Part shown: positions 28,501 through 36,635 of the stretch, one piece after another
Layout of the letters: each line of letters opens with the position of its first letter
Numbering within the stretch: position 1 is the stretch's first letter
Assembly (NCBI GenBank): GCA_034003765.1
Contig: JAVEXZ010000011.1
Span: forward strand, 4,457-68,456
Direction: 5' to 3'
From: JAAZGD01 sp034003765
GTDB lineage: Bacteria > Bacillota > Clostridia > Peptostreptococcales > Anaerovoracaceae
Length of the DNA stretch: 64,000 nt
Notes under the pieces: model-generated
The model's database searches: none
What the model saw: the letters and a program-made list of their open reading frames with translations, nothing else
Told to the model about the DNA's origin: nothing
Program-made: the position numbers and the translations under genes

Positions 28501-28565
28501 AGAAGCTGGATGTTATAGAAAAACTAATAGCCTTTTTTGAAAAATACCTGGGTTTGGTTGGCTAG
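25536..28565 (+). CDS. hsdR: Type I restriction-modification, restriction/translocase subunit
   Basis: 1009 aa. An N-terminal PD-(D/E)XK nuclease (YDVTILVNGLPLVHTELKR near residues 150-170, with the E-x-K at the end) is followed by a superfamily 2 motor. Its Walker A WHTTGSGKT is near residue 325, DECHRSQFG near 424, and FGFTGTP follows. A helical C-terminal region binds the MTase core. Cleaves unmodified DNA after ATP-driven translocation. Overlaps hsdS by 4 bases. Its stop shares the CTAG with the stop of the convergent HTH gene. Confidence 0.96.
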   Translation: MSNYNIVASTNEATVVSEYVPDFYRSTDYQSEADLEKSFIKRLCEQGYEYISLSSEAALINNLRKQLELLNSFSFSDDEWSGFFTQNIASTNEGIVEKTRKIQDDHVQILKRDDGTTKNIYLIDKNNIHNNRLQVLNQYEESEGNHETRYDVTILVNGLPLVHTELKRRGVPIREAFNQIKRYQRDSFWASSGLYEYIQLFVISNGTHTKYYSNTTRNQHIKEAGPSSSHKSKKTSNSYEFTSYWADASNRPISDLVDFTKTFFAKHAILNILTKYCVFTSEDLLLVMRPYQIAATEKILNRIEISTNYKKLGTVDAGGYIWHTTGSGKTLTSFKAAQLATKLPFIEKVLFVVDRKDLDYQTMREYDRFEKGAADSSTSTSVLKKQLEDSSSKIIITTIQKLDIFIGRNKSHDIYKKHLVLIFDECHRSQFGQMHRAITKSFKNYHLFGFTGTPIFPGNSPSGGNPMLNTTEQAFGDKLHVYSIVDAINDGNVLPFRIDYINTIKEKDDILDEKVRAIDTERALSEPKRISEVTKYILEHFDQKTKRNSSYSLKGRRLMGFNSIFAVASIPMAMKYYREFKRQLEEANRKLSVAVIYSFSVNEDDPEDGLLEEAFETDRLDKSSRDFLDEAIKDYNQTFKVNFDTSSEKFQNYYKDLSLRVKSREVDLLIVVNMFLTGFDATTLNTLWIDKNLRQHGLLQAFSRTNRILNSVKTFGNIVCFRNLKQATDDAIALFGDKEAGGIVLLKTYEEYYNGYDEDGQHLQGYAELIARIQKDYPLGSPIIGEEAQKDFIRLYGAILRLRNILTAFDDFEGDEILSQRDIQDYQSIYIDLYQDYRKDKDSDKENINDDIVFELELIKQIEVNIDYILMLVSKYRDSNKTDKSIRIQIDKAISSSIELRSKKELIEGFIDQINIGTQVEDDWHKFVLTQKENDLADIIKDEKLKADETIKLMDRAFRDGAMKTTGTDIDKILPAVSRFSGGGKRASKKLDVIEKLIAFFEKYLGLVG

Positions 28566-30079
28566 TCCAATAAAGAAAGGTCTTCTATTGCCTTCTTTAT
28601 TCTTTCAATGGCTATGTCTTTATCAGGTTCTTCGTAATGCATAATTTCCATGAGGTAGTTCCAAAATACTGTAAATAAATCATTGCTTGGGACAGAAAGA
28701 AAAACGAATGGAGGAGTGGTTTTTAACATAATCATGCCATGGCCTTCCTTTGCACATATAGAGCAACCTAAATCATTGGCTACTTCATCTATATAGACAT
28801 GGTAATTATCATATTCTTCTAGTAAATGGACCATATTTTGTAAATGTTGAACATATTCTTCACGGGTGTAATAGATTCCAAGGTCATCTAAGCCTGCTAA
28901 ATGATCAACAAGGACCTCCCCCTTATTGAAAGCATCTTTGCTAGGGATTGAAAGGATCTCTCTTACTGTGTATTTCATTAAAAGTGTTTTTAGGGTCGCT
29001 TGCCTTTTTTTATGTGAACCCATAACCTCATGGACATCTTCTTGGGGGTTCCTTTGTAATATGGATTCTAGAATATCATTTTTCATAGAGACAGCTGATA
29101 GAGAGGAGGTTTTCATAATAGTTGTTCCTGACCTGTTTAACAAATCGCAAAAAATATCGAAATAGATTGATGGGTCAGTTATTGTAAGAATAGACATTAA
29201 AGGTTTGCAAAGGTCCAGATATTGTTCGTACTGCTTTTCCATTGAGGCCACAGCCTCTTTTTTTGTGAATAAAAAGGTTGTGGAATCTCTAATGGATCCG
29301 GACAGATCCTCAACTGAATTTGAAGACATGGCACAAAGACCTGGGGCAACAAATAGTGTTGTTCTGAAAACACCGTCACGAACTTTTGGGTAATAGTATG
29401 GTTCGATGCAGCCTGTTATGTAAAGAGGCATCCAAGCCTTAATGTTTTCTAAGACCTCTTGAGGTCCTCTACTAAAATCGTGGATTATCTTTATCTTGTT
29501 GCCATTTGATAGGCTAGTCTTAATTAGCTGGAACAAATCTTCTATAAATTTGTCATCCCTTGTAGCCCAGGCCAGATCTTCGTCTGTAAAAAGGAGGAGG
29601 GTCCTGGGTGTTTTTTCCTTAGCCACCATTTGAAAAAAATCCAATGCGGCCAAACATTTGCCCTCATCCTTTAAGTACATAGAGCAGCTGCAGTGAATTG
29701 AATGTTTTCTATCAATTTTTTCGATATTGGTCGTGGCATTAGGGATGGTATAGGTTAATTCATCAGTAAGTATTGTTTTTTTACTGGAATCTATAAGCAA
29801 CCAATTATATATTGCTTCTGCTAGCCTTGCTGAATCCATAGTAGAGCCAGGTTCTAAACCCAACAAGTGAACTACAACATCCCTTTGGGCCGGTGTTCTT
29901 ATATGCCTTGAGAAAAACTGAGAGAAGTCTTCAATGTAGGAGGCATTTTTTACTGGGGATCTACCACCAGTTTTTAATCGGCTAATGTAGGAAGAATCAA
30001 GGGAAGAACATAGGGCTAATTGTTGGTTTGTCGTTTTTGTTATATCCATTAACATAGTTAGTTTATCGTGGAATTTCAA
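28562..30079 (-). CDS. Large HTH-domain protein of unknown function
   Basis: 505 aa starting at a TTG after GGGGGG-TGATG. Residues ~1-50 look like a Cro/CI-type helix-turn-helix (NQQLALCSSLDSSYISRLKTG); the remaining ~450 residues match nothing I can name. Blocks there include LFTDEDLAWATRDDKF, KIIHDFSRGPQEVLENIKAW and MPLYITGCIEPYYYPK, which look like a sensor or regulatory domain. It converges on hsdR with overlapping stop codons and is divergent from the SLH/LRR gene, so it may control either neighbour (inference). No membrane segment was seen. Confidence 0.7.
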   Translation of the reverse strand: MKFHDKLTMLMDITKTTNQQLALCSSLDSSYISRLKTGGRSPVKNASYIEDFSQFFSRHIRTPAQRDVVVHLLGLEPGSTMDSARLAEAIYNWLLIDSSKKTILTDELTYTIPNATTNIEKIDRKHSIHCSCSMYLKDEGKCLAALDFFQMVAKEKTPRTLLLFTDEDLAWATRDDKFIEDLFQLIKTSLSNGNKIKIIHDFSRGPQEVLENIKAWMPLYITGCIEPYYYPKVRDGVFRTTLFVAPGLCAMSSNSVEDLSGSIRDSTTFLFTKKEAVASMEKQYEQYLDLCKPLMSILTITDPSIYFDIFCDLLNRSGTTIMKTSSLSAVSMKNDILESILQRNPQEDVHEVMGSHKKRQATLKTLLMKYTVREILSIPSKDAFNKGEVLVDHLAGLDDLGIYYTREEYVQHLQNMVHLLEEYDNYHVYIDEVANDLGCSICAKEGHGMIMLKTTPPFVFLSVPSNDLFTVFWNYLMEIMHYEEPDKDIAIERIKKAIEDLSLLD

Positions 30080-30312
30080 TACATCACCCCCCTTATACCT
30101 ATATTTTAGTCTCGATTATTGGAGAAGTCAAAGAATTTGTCACAAAACGTGCCAAATTACATAATATTTTGTCAATGACAAATCATGGTATTGGGGTTTA
30201 GTCGTGATAATGTAAGTTATAATCAGTCAAAGAGATAAATATGAAGAGAGGACTGAAGGCTCTCATTTTGTGTTTCTTACACATATATTTAAGGGGGGGG
30301 AGGAGATTTAAT

Positions 30313-32949
30313 ATGAGAAGTAGAATATTATCAATTGTATTGGCCTTACTACTTGTTTTATCAAACGGTTCCTTTGCACTAGCATTGGAGTCAGGGCCCC
30401 AAAGTAGCGGTTTTTATGATATGCCTAATGATTGGTCAACAGTAGCCCTAAGCAATGCTGTAGACAATGGCTTGCTTAAGGGATATCAAGTAGATGATAA
30501 AACTTTTATCTATGGGAAAAACCCAGTAACAAGGGCTGAGATGGCTGCCGTTATAAACAGGGCATTTGGAGCCACAGTTAAGGCGGATATTTCAGGAGCA
30601 GGAGATGTTGCCGCAAATAGGTGGTATGCAGATGAGATGGCAAAGGCTGTAAATATGAGGGCCTTTTCAATGGACACTCAAATGCGGCCTAATGATAACA
30701 TTACTAGAGAAGAGGCATTTGTAGTTTTATCCAGAGTCTTTAAGATAACAAGTGTAGACGAAAACCTTGTAGCCCTAAATAATTTTTCTGACAAGGAGCA
30801 AATTAGCGGCTGGGCAAAGAAAGGCCTTTGTGGCATGGCAGAGGCTGGATATATAAAGGGATCTAATGGGATGTTGCTTCCTTTGGCAACTATATCTCGA
30901 GCTGAGTTTGCCGTTGTTATGGACAACTTGGTTAAAGAGTATATTACCCAACCTGGAACCGTAACCCAAGTTGCTGCTGGGGGAAACGTTTTGGTTCGCT
31001 CAGAAGGTGTAACATTAAAGAACCTAACAGTTAAGGGGGATTTAATAATAGGTGATGGAGTTGGTGAAGGGGAGGTCATTCTTGATGGAGTAATTGTAGA
31101 AGGCAAGGTCATTGTTCGAGGTGGTGGCCCAAACTCTATAATTATCCGTGGCAATTCAGATATAGGAAAAATCATTCTTACTAAGATAAATGGTGAGATA
31201 AGAGTGGTTGTTGAAGGCGATGCAGATGTTGAAATAATATATGTAGATGATGGGTCTGACGATGTTATCCTTCAGGGCACAGTTGGGCTTATGGAAATCG
31301 CTGGTGATAATATAACAGCAAGGGTAGAGACTTCTATGGAAGGACGTGTAATAATCACTGGAAACAGCTCCTTTGTAATATTTGGAGATGTGACAGTTGG
31401 TGATACTTTAATTCCTGCTGGTGGCGGAGGCGGCACGGGCACTAGTGGCGGTGGAGGTGAAAGCACAATAATTCCACCTACACTAAGCATAACAGTTTCA
31501 GCTGGAGCATTTGTACCAGGAGAACCTGGTGAATTTTATATATCGACAAATGCCAACTCTTATGAAGGTGTAATGACAAGATTTGAAGTAGTACACAATT
31601 TCAATGGTGTCGAAGAAGATGATGAAAACGAGGTTGAGAATATCCAAGTAATTGAAGAGCTGGAATATCTTGATTCTGAAAATGAATGGGTTGCGTTAGA
31701 CCATATAGTGCCACCTTCACCTTTTGCAGACAATCTAATCACTGAAACAACTTATTGTCGATTCACATTTGATGACAGTGCAGCTGGTCAGTCGTATGAA
31801 TTTACACTCAATATAGTTAGAGATGACGATGGCCTAATATTAGCATCGACATCTGCAACCTTTAATGTATATTCTCAGGAAAGTGAATTTGAGTTTGATG
31901 AAGAAAGACAAACAATTACAAAATATATAGGTGGAAAAGCCAAGGTAATTGTACCTGAGAAAATTGGAGACATTGAAGTTATTTCGATAGAAGGAGATCC
32001 ACTATATAAAAATCCAACAACTACTAGTGTTATCCTTCCTGATGGCCTATTAACAATAGGTGATAATGCTTTTGAAAACTGGACTAACCTTGAGAAAATA
32101 AATATTCCGGATTCTATAACCAAAATTGGGAAATATGGATTTTTTGAATGTTTAAAATTAGAGAGCATTACTATACCAGATAGCATCACCGAAATTGGGG
32201 ATCATGCTTTTGCTTATTGCGAGACGCTTACAAGTTTTAACATTCCAGATACTGTAACAGTAATCGGTAAGGGTGTATTCGCTTCGTGTTTGAAGATTAC
32301 AAGTATAAATATTCCATCTACAGTAACAGAAATAGGAGACGGTGCTTTTGCTGGTTGTGGATTTACCAACATAACACTTCCTGCTGGATTAACGGTGATT
32401 AACGATTATACTTTTGGAGGCTGTAATTCACTGCTAAGTGTTCTTATTCCAGATACCGTTACCTCTATTGGGATAGGGGCATTTAGTAATTGTACGAGTC
32501 TTACAAACATCGTAATCCCCAACAATGTAACATTTATAGGGGAACGTGCTTTTGAAAGTTGTACAAAGCTTGCAAGCATAACACTTTCTGAAAACTTAGC
32601 TAGCATAGGCTATTATGCTTTTATCAATAATGCGCTTAGCACCGTTGAAATCCCAAGTAGTGTAACTTTTATTGATTTTGCTGCATTTAGAGAATGTAGA
32701 GATCTTGTATCGGTTAGTATCCTGGGAACGGGAGCTAAGGTTATTGGAGATAGGAATTTTAGGGATTGTGCGAGTCTTAGCAGGATAAGTGTATCTTCCG
32801 CCTCTATTACATTTGGAGAAAATCTATTCACTCATGCTACTAATCCAGACAATGCATTTAGAGACGCATATCAAGAGGGATCAGGAGATGATGATGTGGG
32901 TGTACCAGGGGTTTATACTAAATCCGGGACAACTTGGACCAGGGAATAG
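30313..32949 (+). CDS. SLH-anchored surface protein with beta-helix and BspA-like LRR repeats
   Basis: 878 aa. Signal peptide at 1-25 (ILSIVLALLLVLSNGSFALA), then three SLH domains (~33-210; TRAEMAAVINRAF, TREEAFVVLSRVF, SRAEFAVVMDNLV) that bind cell-wall polysaccharide. A ~150-residue beta-rich segment, a glycine/serine linker near 367-383 and an Ig-like region follow. About 11 LRR_5 repeats of ~23 residues (I.IPDSITEIGDHAFAYC type) fill ~540-850. AGGAGGAG precedes 30313; the frame opens earlier at 30241 but lacks an RBS. Probably an adhesin or S-layer-associated protein; role inferred from domains. Confidence 0.92.
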   Translation: MRSRILSIVLALLLVLSNGSFALALESGPQSSGFYDMPNDWSTVALSNAVDNGLLKGYQVDDKTFIYGKNPVTRAEMAAVINRAFGATVKADISGAGDVAANRWYADEMAKAVNMRAFSMDTQMRPNDNITREEAFVVLSRVFKITSVDENLVALNNFSDKEQISGWAKKGLCGMAEAGYIKGSNGMLLPLATISRAEFAVVMDNLVKEYITQPGTVTQVAAGGNVLVRSEGVTLKNLTVKGDLIIGDGVGEGEVILDGVIVEGKVIVRGGGPNSIIIRGNSDIGKIILTKINGEIRVVVEGDADVEIIYVDDGSDDVILQGTVGLMEIAGDNITARVETSMEGRVIITGNSSFVIFGDVTVGDTLIPAGGGGGTGTSGGGGESTIIPPTLSITVSAGAFVPGEPGEFYISTNANSYEGVMTRFEVVHNFNGVEEDDENEVENIQVIEELEYLDSENEWVALDHIVPPSPFADNLITETTYCRFTFDDSAAGQSYEFTLNIVRDDDGLILASTSATFNVYSQESEFEFDEERQTITKYIGGKAKVIVPEKIGDIEVISIEGDPLYKNPTTTSVILPDGLLTIGDNAFENWTNLEKINIPDSITKIGKYGFFECLKLESITIPDSITEIGDHAFAYCETLTSFNIPDTVTVIGKGVFASCLKITSINIPSTVTEIGDGAFAGCGFTNITLPAGLTVINDYTFGGCNSLLSVLIPDTVTSIGIGAFSNCTSLTNIVIPNNVTFIGERAFESCTKLASITLSENLASIGYYAFINNALSTVEIPSSVTFIDFAAFRECRDLVSVSILGTGAKVIGDRNFRDCASLSRISVSSASITFGENLFTHATNPDNAFRDAYQEGSGDDDVGVPGVYTKSGTTWTRE

Positions 32950-33027
32950 ATATAATATAAAACTATATATAAAATCGTAGGTAGGTCTAAACTAATATTT
33001 AATTAAATAGTTACTTAATCTAAAACT

Positions 33028-33072
33028 CCAGTCTTTGGTCAGCCATAATAGCTAATCAAAGGCTGGTTTTTT
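33028..33072 (+). terminator. Terminator of the SLH/LRR gene
   Basis: CCAGTCTTTG and CAAAGGCTGG pair, followed by six Ts. Confidence 0.85.
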
Positions 33073-33076
33073 GGGG

Positions 33077-33175
33077 GGCTTTATTAGGAGAGGCCTCTCT
33101 TTTGCATCCTTGAAAACCATACTTTGTTACTGTATACTGAAACAAACAAGTTAATTGTGAGCTCTTTGCACTAAG
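33077..33175 (+). repeat. Direct repeat, right copy (flanks the restriction island)
   Basis: Matches 22494-22590: 38 identical bases, then diverged but collinear, ending at the MscS ribosome binding site (TTGCACTAAGGAGG). It starts with the 3' arm of the permease terminator but lacks the 5' arm, which shows this copy is a fragment of the sequence found after the permease gene. Confidence 0.85.
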
Positions 33176-33186
33176 GAGGTGTACCT

Positions 33187-34449
33187 TTGTTATATAAAAT
33201 ATATGATTTTTACAATGCAATTGGGGTTGTTAAATATGCAGAAGGATTGACCTATTTTACCTTGTTCCTTGGGGTCCTACTTGCAGCCATTTTAGCCCGT
33301 GTTCTAATTAATATTGTGCTTGTAAAAGTAATATCCAAAACCGCTAAAAAGACCAAAACCCAATGGGACAATATATTATTGGAAAACCAGTTTTTTCAGA
33401 GAATATCCAACCTGGCTATTCCCATAGTTCTTTCCATGTTCACTAAGACCTTTACTCCAGTTATTGATATTTGGGATAGGGCCGTGGGATTGCTGGTTGT
33501 CATATTTGTAGTATTTATCGTAACCGCATCATTAAATGCCATTGAAGAAATATATAGAGGCTATGAGATTTATAAAACCAGACCTATTAAAGGGGTTTTA
33601 CAAGTAGTAAATATCATTAATTTTATCATTGGTGGGGTAGTTGCCATAGCCCTATTAGTGGGAGAAAGCCCAATGGTACTCCTAGGTGGAATTGGGGCCA
33701 TGACCGCCGTAACCAGTTTAATATTTAAAGATGCTATTTTAGGTTTTGTAGCAGGAATACAGCTTACTGGAAATGATATGGTACGCATTGGTGATTGGAT
33801 TGAGGTTCCTAATTATTCAGCTAATGGAACAGTAATAGATATGTCTTTGACAACTGTAAAGGTTGAGAACTTTGATAATACCATTACTACAGTACCTGCC
33901 TATGCTATGATTACCAATGCCTTCATTAATTGGCGGGGCATGGAAGATTCAGGTAGCAGACGTATTAAAAGAGCTCTCTATATAAATGTTAGCGATGTTA
34001 GGTTTGTGGATGATGTTGATTTAGACCATTACGAAGAAATTGATTTATTGACCGAATATATTAAACGCAGAAGAAAAGAAATAACAGAGGATAATAAAAA
34101 GAAGGCCCAAGGCCCAAATCTGGAAATGAACACTAGGAGATTAACTAATCTTGGCACTTTTCGTGTATATGTAGAAGAATACCTAAAGCATCATCCAGGG
34201 ATCCGTAACGATACTACATTGATGGTAAGACAATTAAACACTGAGGGGCAAGGCATTCCCTTAGAAATATATGCATTTGCTAACACCACGGATTGGATCA
34301 AATATGAAGAAATCCAAGCAAATATGTTTGACCATCTCTATGCCATTGCTACAGAATTTGGCCTTACATTGTTCCAAAAACCTTCAGGCAATGATGTTAG
34401 AAAACTCGGCTTAGTTAGTAACAAAAAGGGGAGGATTAATAAGGATTAA
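33187..34449 (+). CDS. MscS-family mechanosensitive channel
   Basis: 420 aa. Begins at TTG with AGGAGG seven bases upstream. Three to four membrane helices in the first ~180 residues end in a pore-lining stretch (GGIGAMTAVTSLIFKDAILGF), and the beta-domain that follows contains GNDMVRIGDWIEVP and GTVIDMSLTTVKVENFDNT, the MscS hallmark. The C-terminal cytoplasmic part is longer than in E. coli MscS (286 aa). Opens under osmotic down-shock. Confidence 0.92.
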   Translation: MLYKIYDFYNAIGVVKYAEGLTYFTLFLGVLLAAILARVLINIVLVKVISKTAKKTKTQWDNILLENQFFQRISNLAIPIVLSMFTKTFTPVIDIWDRAVGLLVVIFVVFIVTASLNAIEEIYRGYEIYKTRPIKGVLQVVNIINFIIGGVVAIALLVGESPMVLLGGIGAMTAVTSLIFKDAILGFVAGIQLTGNDMVRIGDWIEVPNYSANGTVIDMSLTTVKVENFDNTITTVPAYAMITNAFINWRGMEDSGSRRIKRALYINVSDVRFVDDVDLDHYEEIDLLTEYIKRRRKEITEDNKKKAQGPNLEMNTRRLTNLGTFRVYVEEYLKHHPGIRNDTTLMVRQLNTEGQGIPLEIYAFANTTDWIKYEEIQANMFDHLYAIATEFGLTLFQKPSGNDVRKLGLVSNKKGRINKD

Positions 34450-34575
34450 TATTCAGAATATTGCATAAATATTTATTGCTAACAAGTAAAAACAGGGTAT
34501 AATATGTATTAAATAGAGAATATCTTTTTCTTTATGAAAATATTACTTGTTTTTATTTGAGAGGAGGAAAGCAAG

Positions 34576-35148
34576 ATGTTTTGTGCAAAATGCGGAACCG
34601 AAAATGCTGAAGAGGATTTATATTGTAAGGGCTGTGGAGCCCCACTAAAAGTTGAGCAAGCTAAGGTAAATGAATCACAAGGACTTGAAGAAAGCGCCGT
34701 AAAGCCGGCCAAAAAATCTAAAAGAAAAGGCTGCCTTATAACAGTTATTGTTGTGGCAGTCATTTTATTGGTCCTTATCATTATAGCCGTAACTAATGGA
34801 GGAGAAGCCAGTTTTTCCACCGCTAATATTAAGGATGCAGTAATGGCTTTGGAGGTTGACCCTGCCACTCAAGAAGCAAGTGTTGAGCAGGATGTTTTTA
34901 CTCAAGACACTAACATTATTTACGTAACTTTTTATGTAAAGAATGTACCCTCTGATACTAAGGTTTCATCTTTGTGGACATACATCCCTTCAGGAGAATC
35001 GATGGCGGTAGATCCATTATATCTAGATCAAGATGCCCAAGTACAATTTAGTATTGAAATGCCAAATGGTTTCATACCTGGAGATTATCAAGTTGAATTA
35101 TTCCTAGATGATAAATTAGAAGAAACTTTACCATTTACAGTTGAATAG
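34576..35148 (+). CDS. Zinc-ribbon membrane protein
   Basis: 190 aa. Starts with a zinc-ribbon, MFCAKCGTENAEEDLYCKGCG, two CxxC pairs 15 residues apart. A lysine-rich linker and one membrane helix (~residues 54-76, CLITVIVVAVILLVLIIIAV) follow, then a ~110-residue extracytoplasmic domain with beta-strand-like pattern and PSG/PNG turns. No family was recognised for the outer domain. RBS GAGGAGG precedes the ATG; the gap to the next gene is 32 bases. Confidence 0.72.
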   Translation: MFCAKCGTENAEEDLYCKGCGAPLKVEQAKVNESQGLEESAVKPAKKSKRKGCLITVIVVAVILLVLIIIAVTNGGEASFSTANIKDAVMALEVDPATQEASVEQDVFTQDTNIIYVTFYVKNVPSDTKVSSLWTYIPSGESMAVDPLYLDQDAQVQFSIEMPNGFIPGDYQVELFLDDKLEETLPFTVE

Positions 35149-35180
35149 TTAAATCCTATGATAGGGGGCAAGATATTATT

Positions 35181-35669
35181 ATGGAAAAGACAATTATTCT
35201 TGAAGAAATTATGGGAAAACTATCCCATATGGGCTTGAAGCCAAAGGTACAGGAATCCGCAGATTTGACTCTTGACCAAGAGTTTTTAGATGCAAAATGG
35301 TCTACAGGAAAAAATCGCTTGGAATACCATAATTCGGCAATATTAGATGAAGATGATAAAACCTTGTATTATTGGGAAACCACTAAAGAGACTGGAGCGG
35401 GATTTTCTTTTGGCACCAAAAGTAGTTCTTCCTTCCAGTCGGGAATGACTCTAATGCGAAAAGTGAAATCTATTCAATACGGTCCTGATGGCAAGGCTTA
35501 TGAGTATGATTTAGACCTGGGGGCAATAACTAAGGCATACAAAGAGACTGCTAAGGAGCATGGTTGGAAATTTAAGGTTGTTTTGAAAAAAGAAAAAGCC
35601 ACGTACCCACCTGGCTATATTCCAGAAAAAGTCATGGACACAGCCATCGATCCTAACAAAGAAATGTAG
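35181..35669 (+). CDS. Conserved-looking soluble protein of unknown function
   Basis: 162 aa, no signal peptide or membrane segment. Good RBS (AGGGGG) and codon use like its neighbours. Contains DEDDKTLYYWETTKETGAGFSFG and a strongly basic C-terminal third. I recognise no family. It lies 32 bases after the zinc-ribbon gene on the same strand and may share its transcript. Confidence 0.6.
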   Translation: MEKTIILEEIMGKLSHMGLKPKVQESADLTLDQEFLDAKWSTGKNRLEYHNSAILDEDDKTLYYWETTKETGAGFSFGTKSSSSFQSGMTLMRKVKSIQYGPDGKAYEYDLDLGAITKAYKETAKEHGWKFKVVLKKEKATYPPGYIPEKVMDTAIDPNKEM

Positions 35670-35757
35670 TATGACAAATTGTATATAGGGATTACGAAAT
35701 AGGTCAAACTTGAAGTAAGAAAAACGGAACAGATGTCTTGGAATTAAAGGAGAAAAA

Positions 35758-36537
35758 ATGAAAAGCAAAGCCGGTGTATTTGGGAGGGTGAATGTTTTCG
35801 CTTTCCTGGTGATAATTATTGTCATCTTAGTTGGGTGTTCTGCTGAAGGCGAGATGCCTAATAGCCAGGAGCCCAATCAAGCTAATAATGGGGTTACAGA
35901 GGCTTCCAGTTATTATATAGATATGGGATATACATATAACTTGTATCCTTATGCCATAACGGATGCTACTGTAGATGAATTAAAGTATAGTCTAATTCTA
36001 CAGGGAGAAATAACACAAAGCTATGCATTCCTAGAGAATGATAACGATCCACAGGGGAGCAAAGTTGCTGAAATAAAGATTAGCAGCTTTAATATAACAC
36101 CTAGTCCCCAGCTTGGTCATTTGAAGGAGGACTTATATGGAGTATGTTACGATCCAACGATTCCAGACTATATTCCCATGAACTACGATGATGGAGAATT
36201 GTATGTGGATATTTCCCATATTAGCCAAGAGTATAACGAAACTGTGGGAACAATGAGGTTTCAATTTGAGATTATAGATGTTGGCAGCTATACCTTTTCA
36301 ACAGACTATGATGGGACCATAAATCCCCAGCTAGCTTATGAAAAAGCTGGAATTTCATCGGACCAATTGAGATTGCAATTAAATTACGATATTGAAATAA
36401 CATGCTTTAATGGAAATGTATTCAAAAGCAGGGTGGAGATTGACCCTTTGCAAGGAAACTTCCTTTATGATGATTCCCTTCAATTTGTAGATAATTCCTT
36501 GTACGACTATAGTGAGGGAAAGCCCTTCAGGGAATAA
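35758..36537 (+). CDS. Predicted lipoprotein
   Basis: 259 aa. The N-terminal stretch VFAFLVIIIVILVGCSAEG has a charged n-region, hydrophobic core and an LVGC lipobox (Cys ~30), so it should be lipid-anchored on the outer face of the membrane. The mature part is acidic and beta-rich (many YD, YN and tyrosine-rich turns), without a recognised domain. RBS AAAGGAG precedes the ATG. It is followed by a 20-bp direct repeat. Confidence 0.7.
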   Translation: MKSKAGVFGRVNVFAFLVIIIVILVGCSAEGEMPNSQEPNQANNGVTEASSYYIDMGYTYNLYPYAITDATVDELKYSLILQGEITQSYAFLENDNDPQGSKVAEIKISSFNITPSPQLGHLKEDLYGVCYDPTIPDYIPMNYDDGELYVDISHISQEYNETVGTMRFQFEIIDVGSYTFSTDYDGTINPQLAYEKAGISSDQLRLQLNYDIEITCFNGNVFKSRVEIDPLQGNFLYDDSLQFVDNSLYDYSEGKPFRE

Positions 36538-36538
36538 T

Positions 36539-36582
36539 TGACCAAGTTAATCATTGAAAAACTGACCAAGTTAATCATTGAA
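36539..36582 (+). repeat. 20-bp direct repeat, two copies
   Basis: TGACCAAGTTAATCATTGAA occurs at 36539-36558 and 36563-36582, spaced 24 bases (near two helical turns), directly upstream of a -35/-10 pair. It could be a tandem regulator site. Confidence 0.7.
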
Positions 36583-36584
36583 TG

Positions 36585-36613
36585 TTGGCTACTTTCAAAT
36601 TAGGGTGTATAAT
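36585..36613 (+). promoter_or_regulatory. Probable promoter of the thioesterase gene
   Basis: TTGGCT, a 17-base spacer and TATAAT, 23 bases before the ATG at 36636 and immediately after two copies of a 20-bp repeat. Confidence 0.55.
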
Positions 36614-36635
36614 CAGAGAAAAGGAGGATAGCGCC

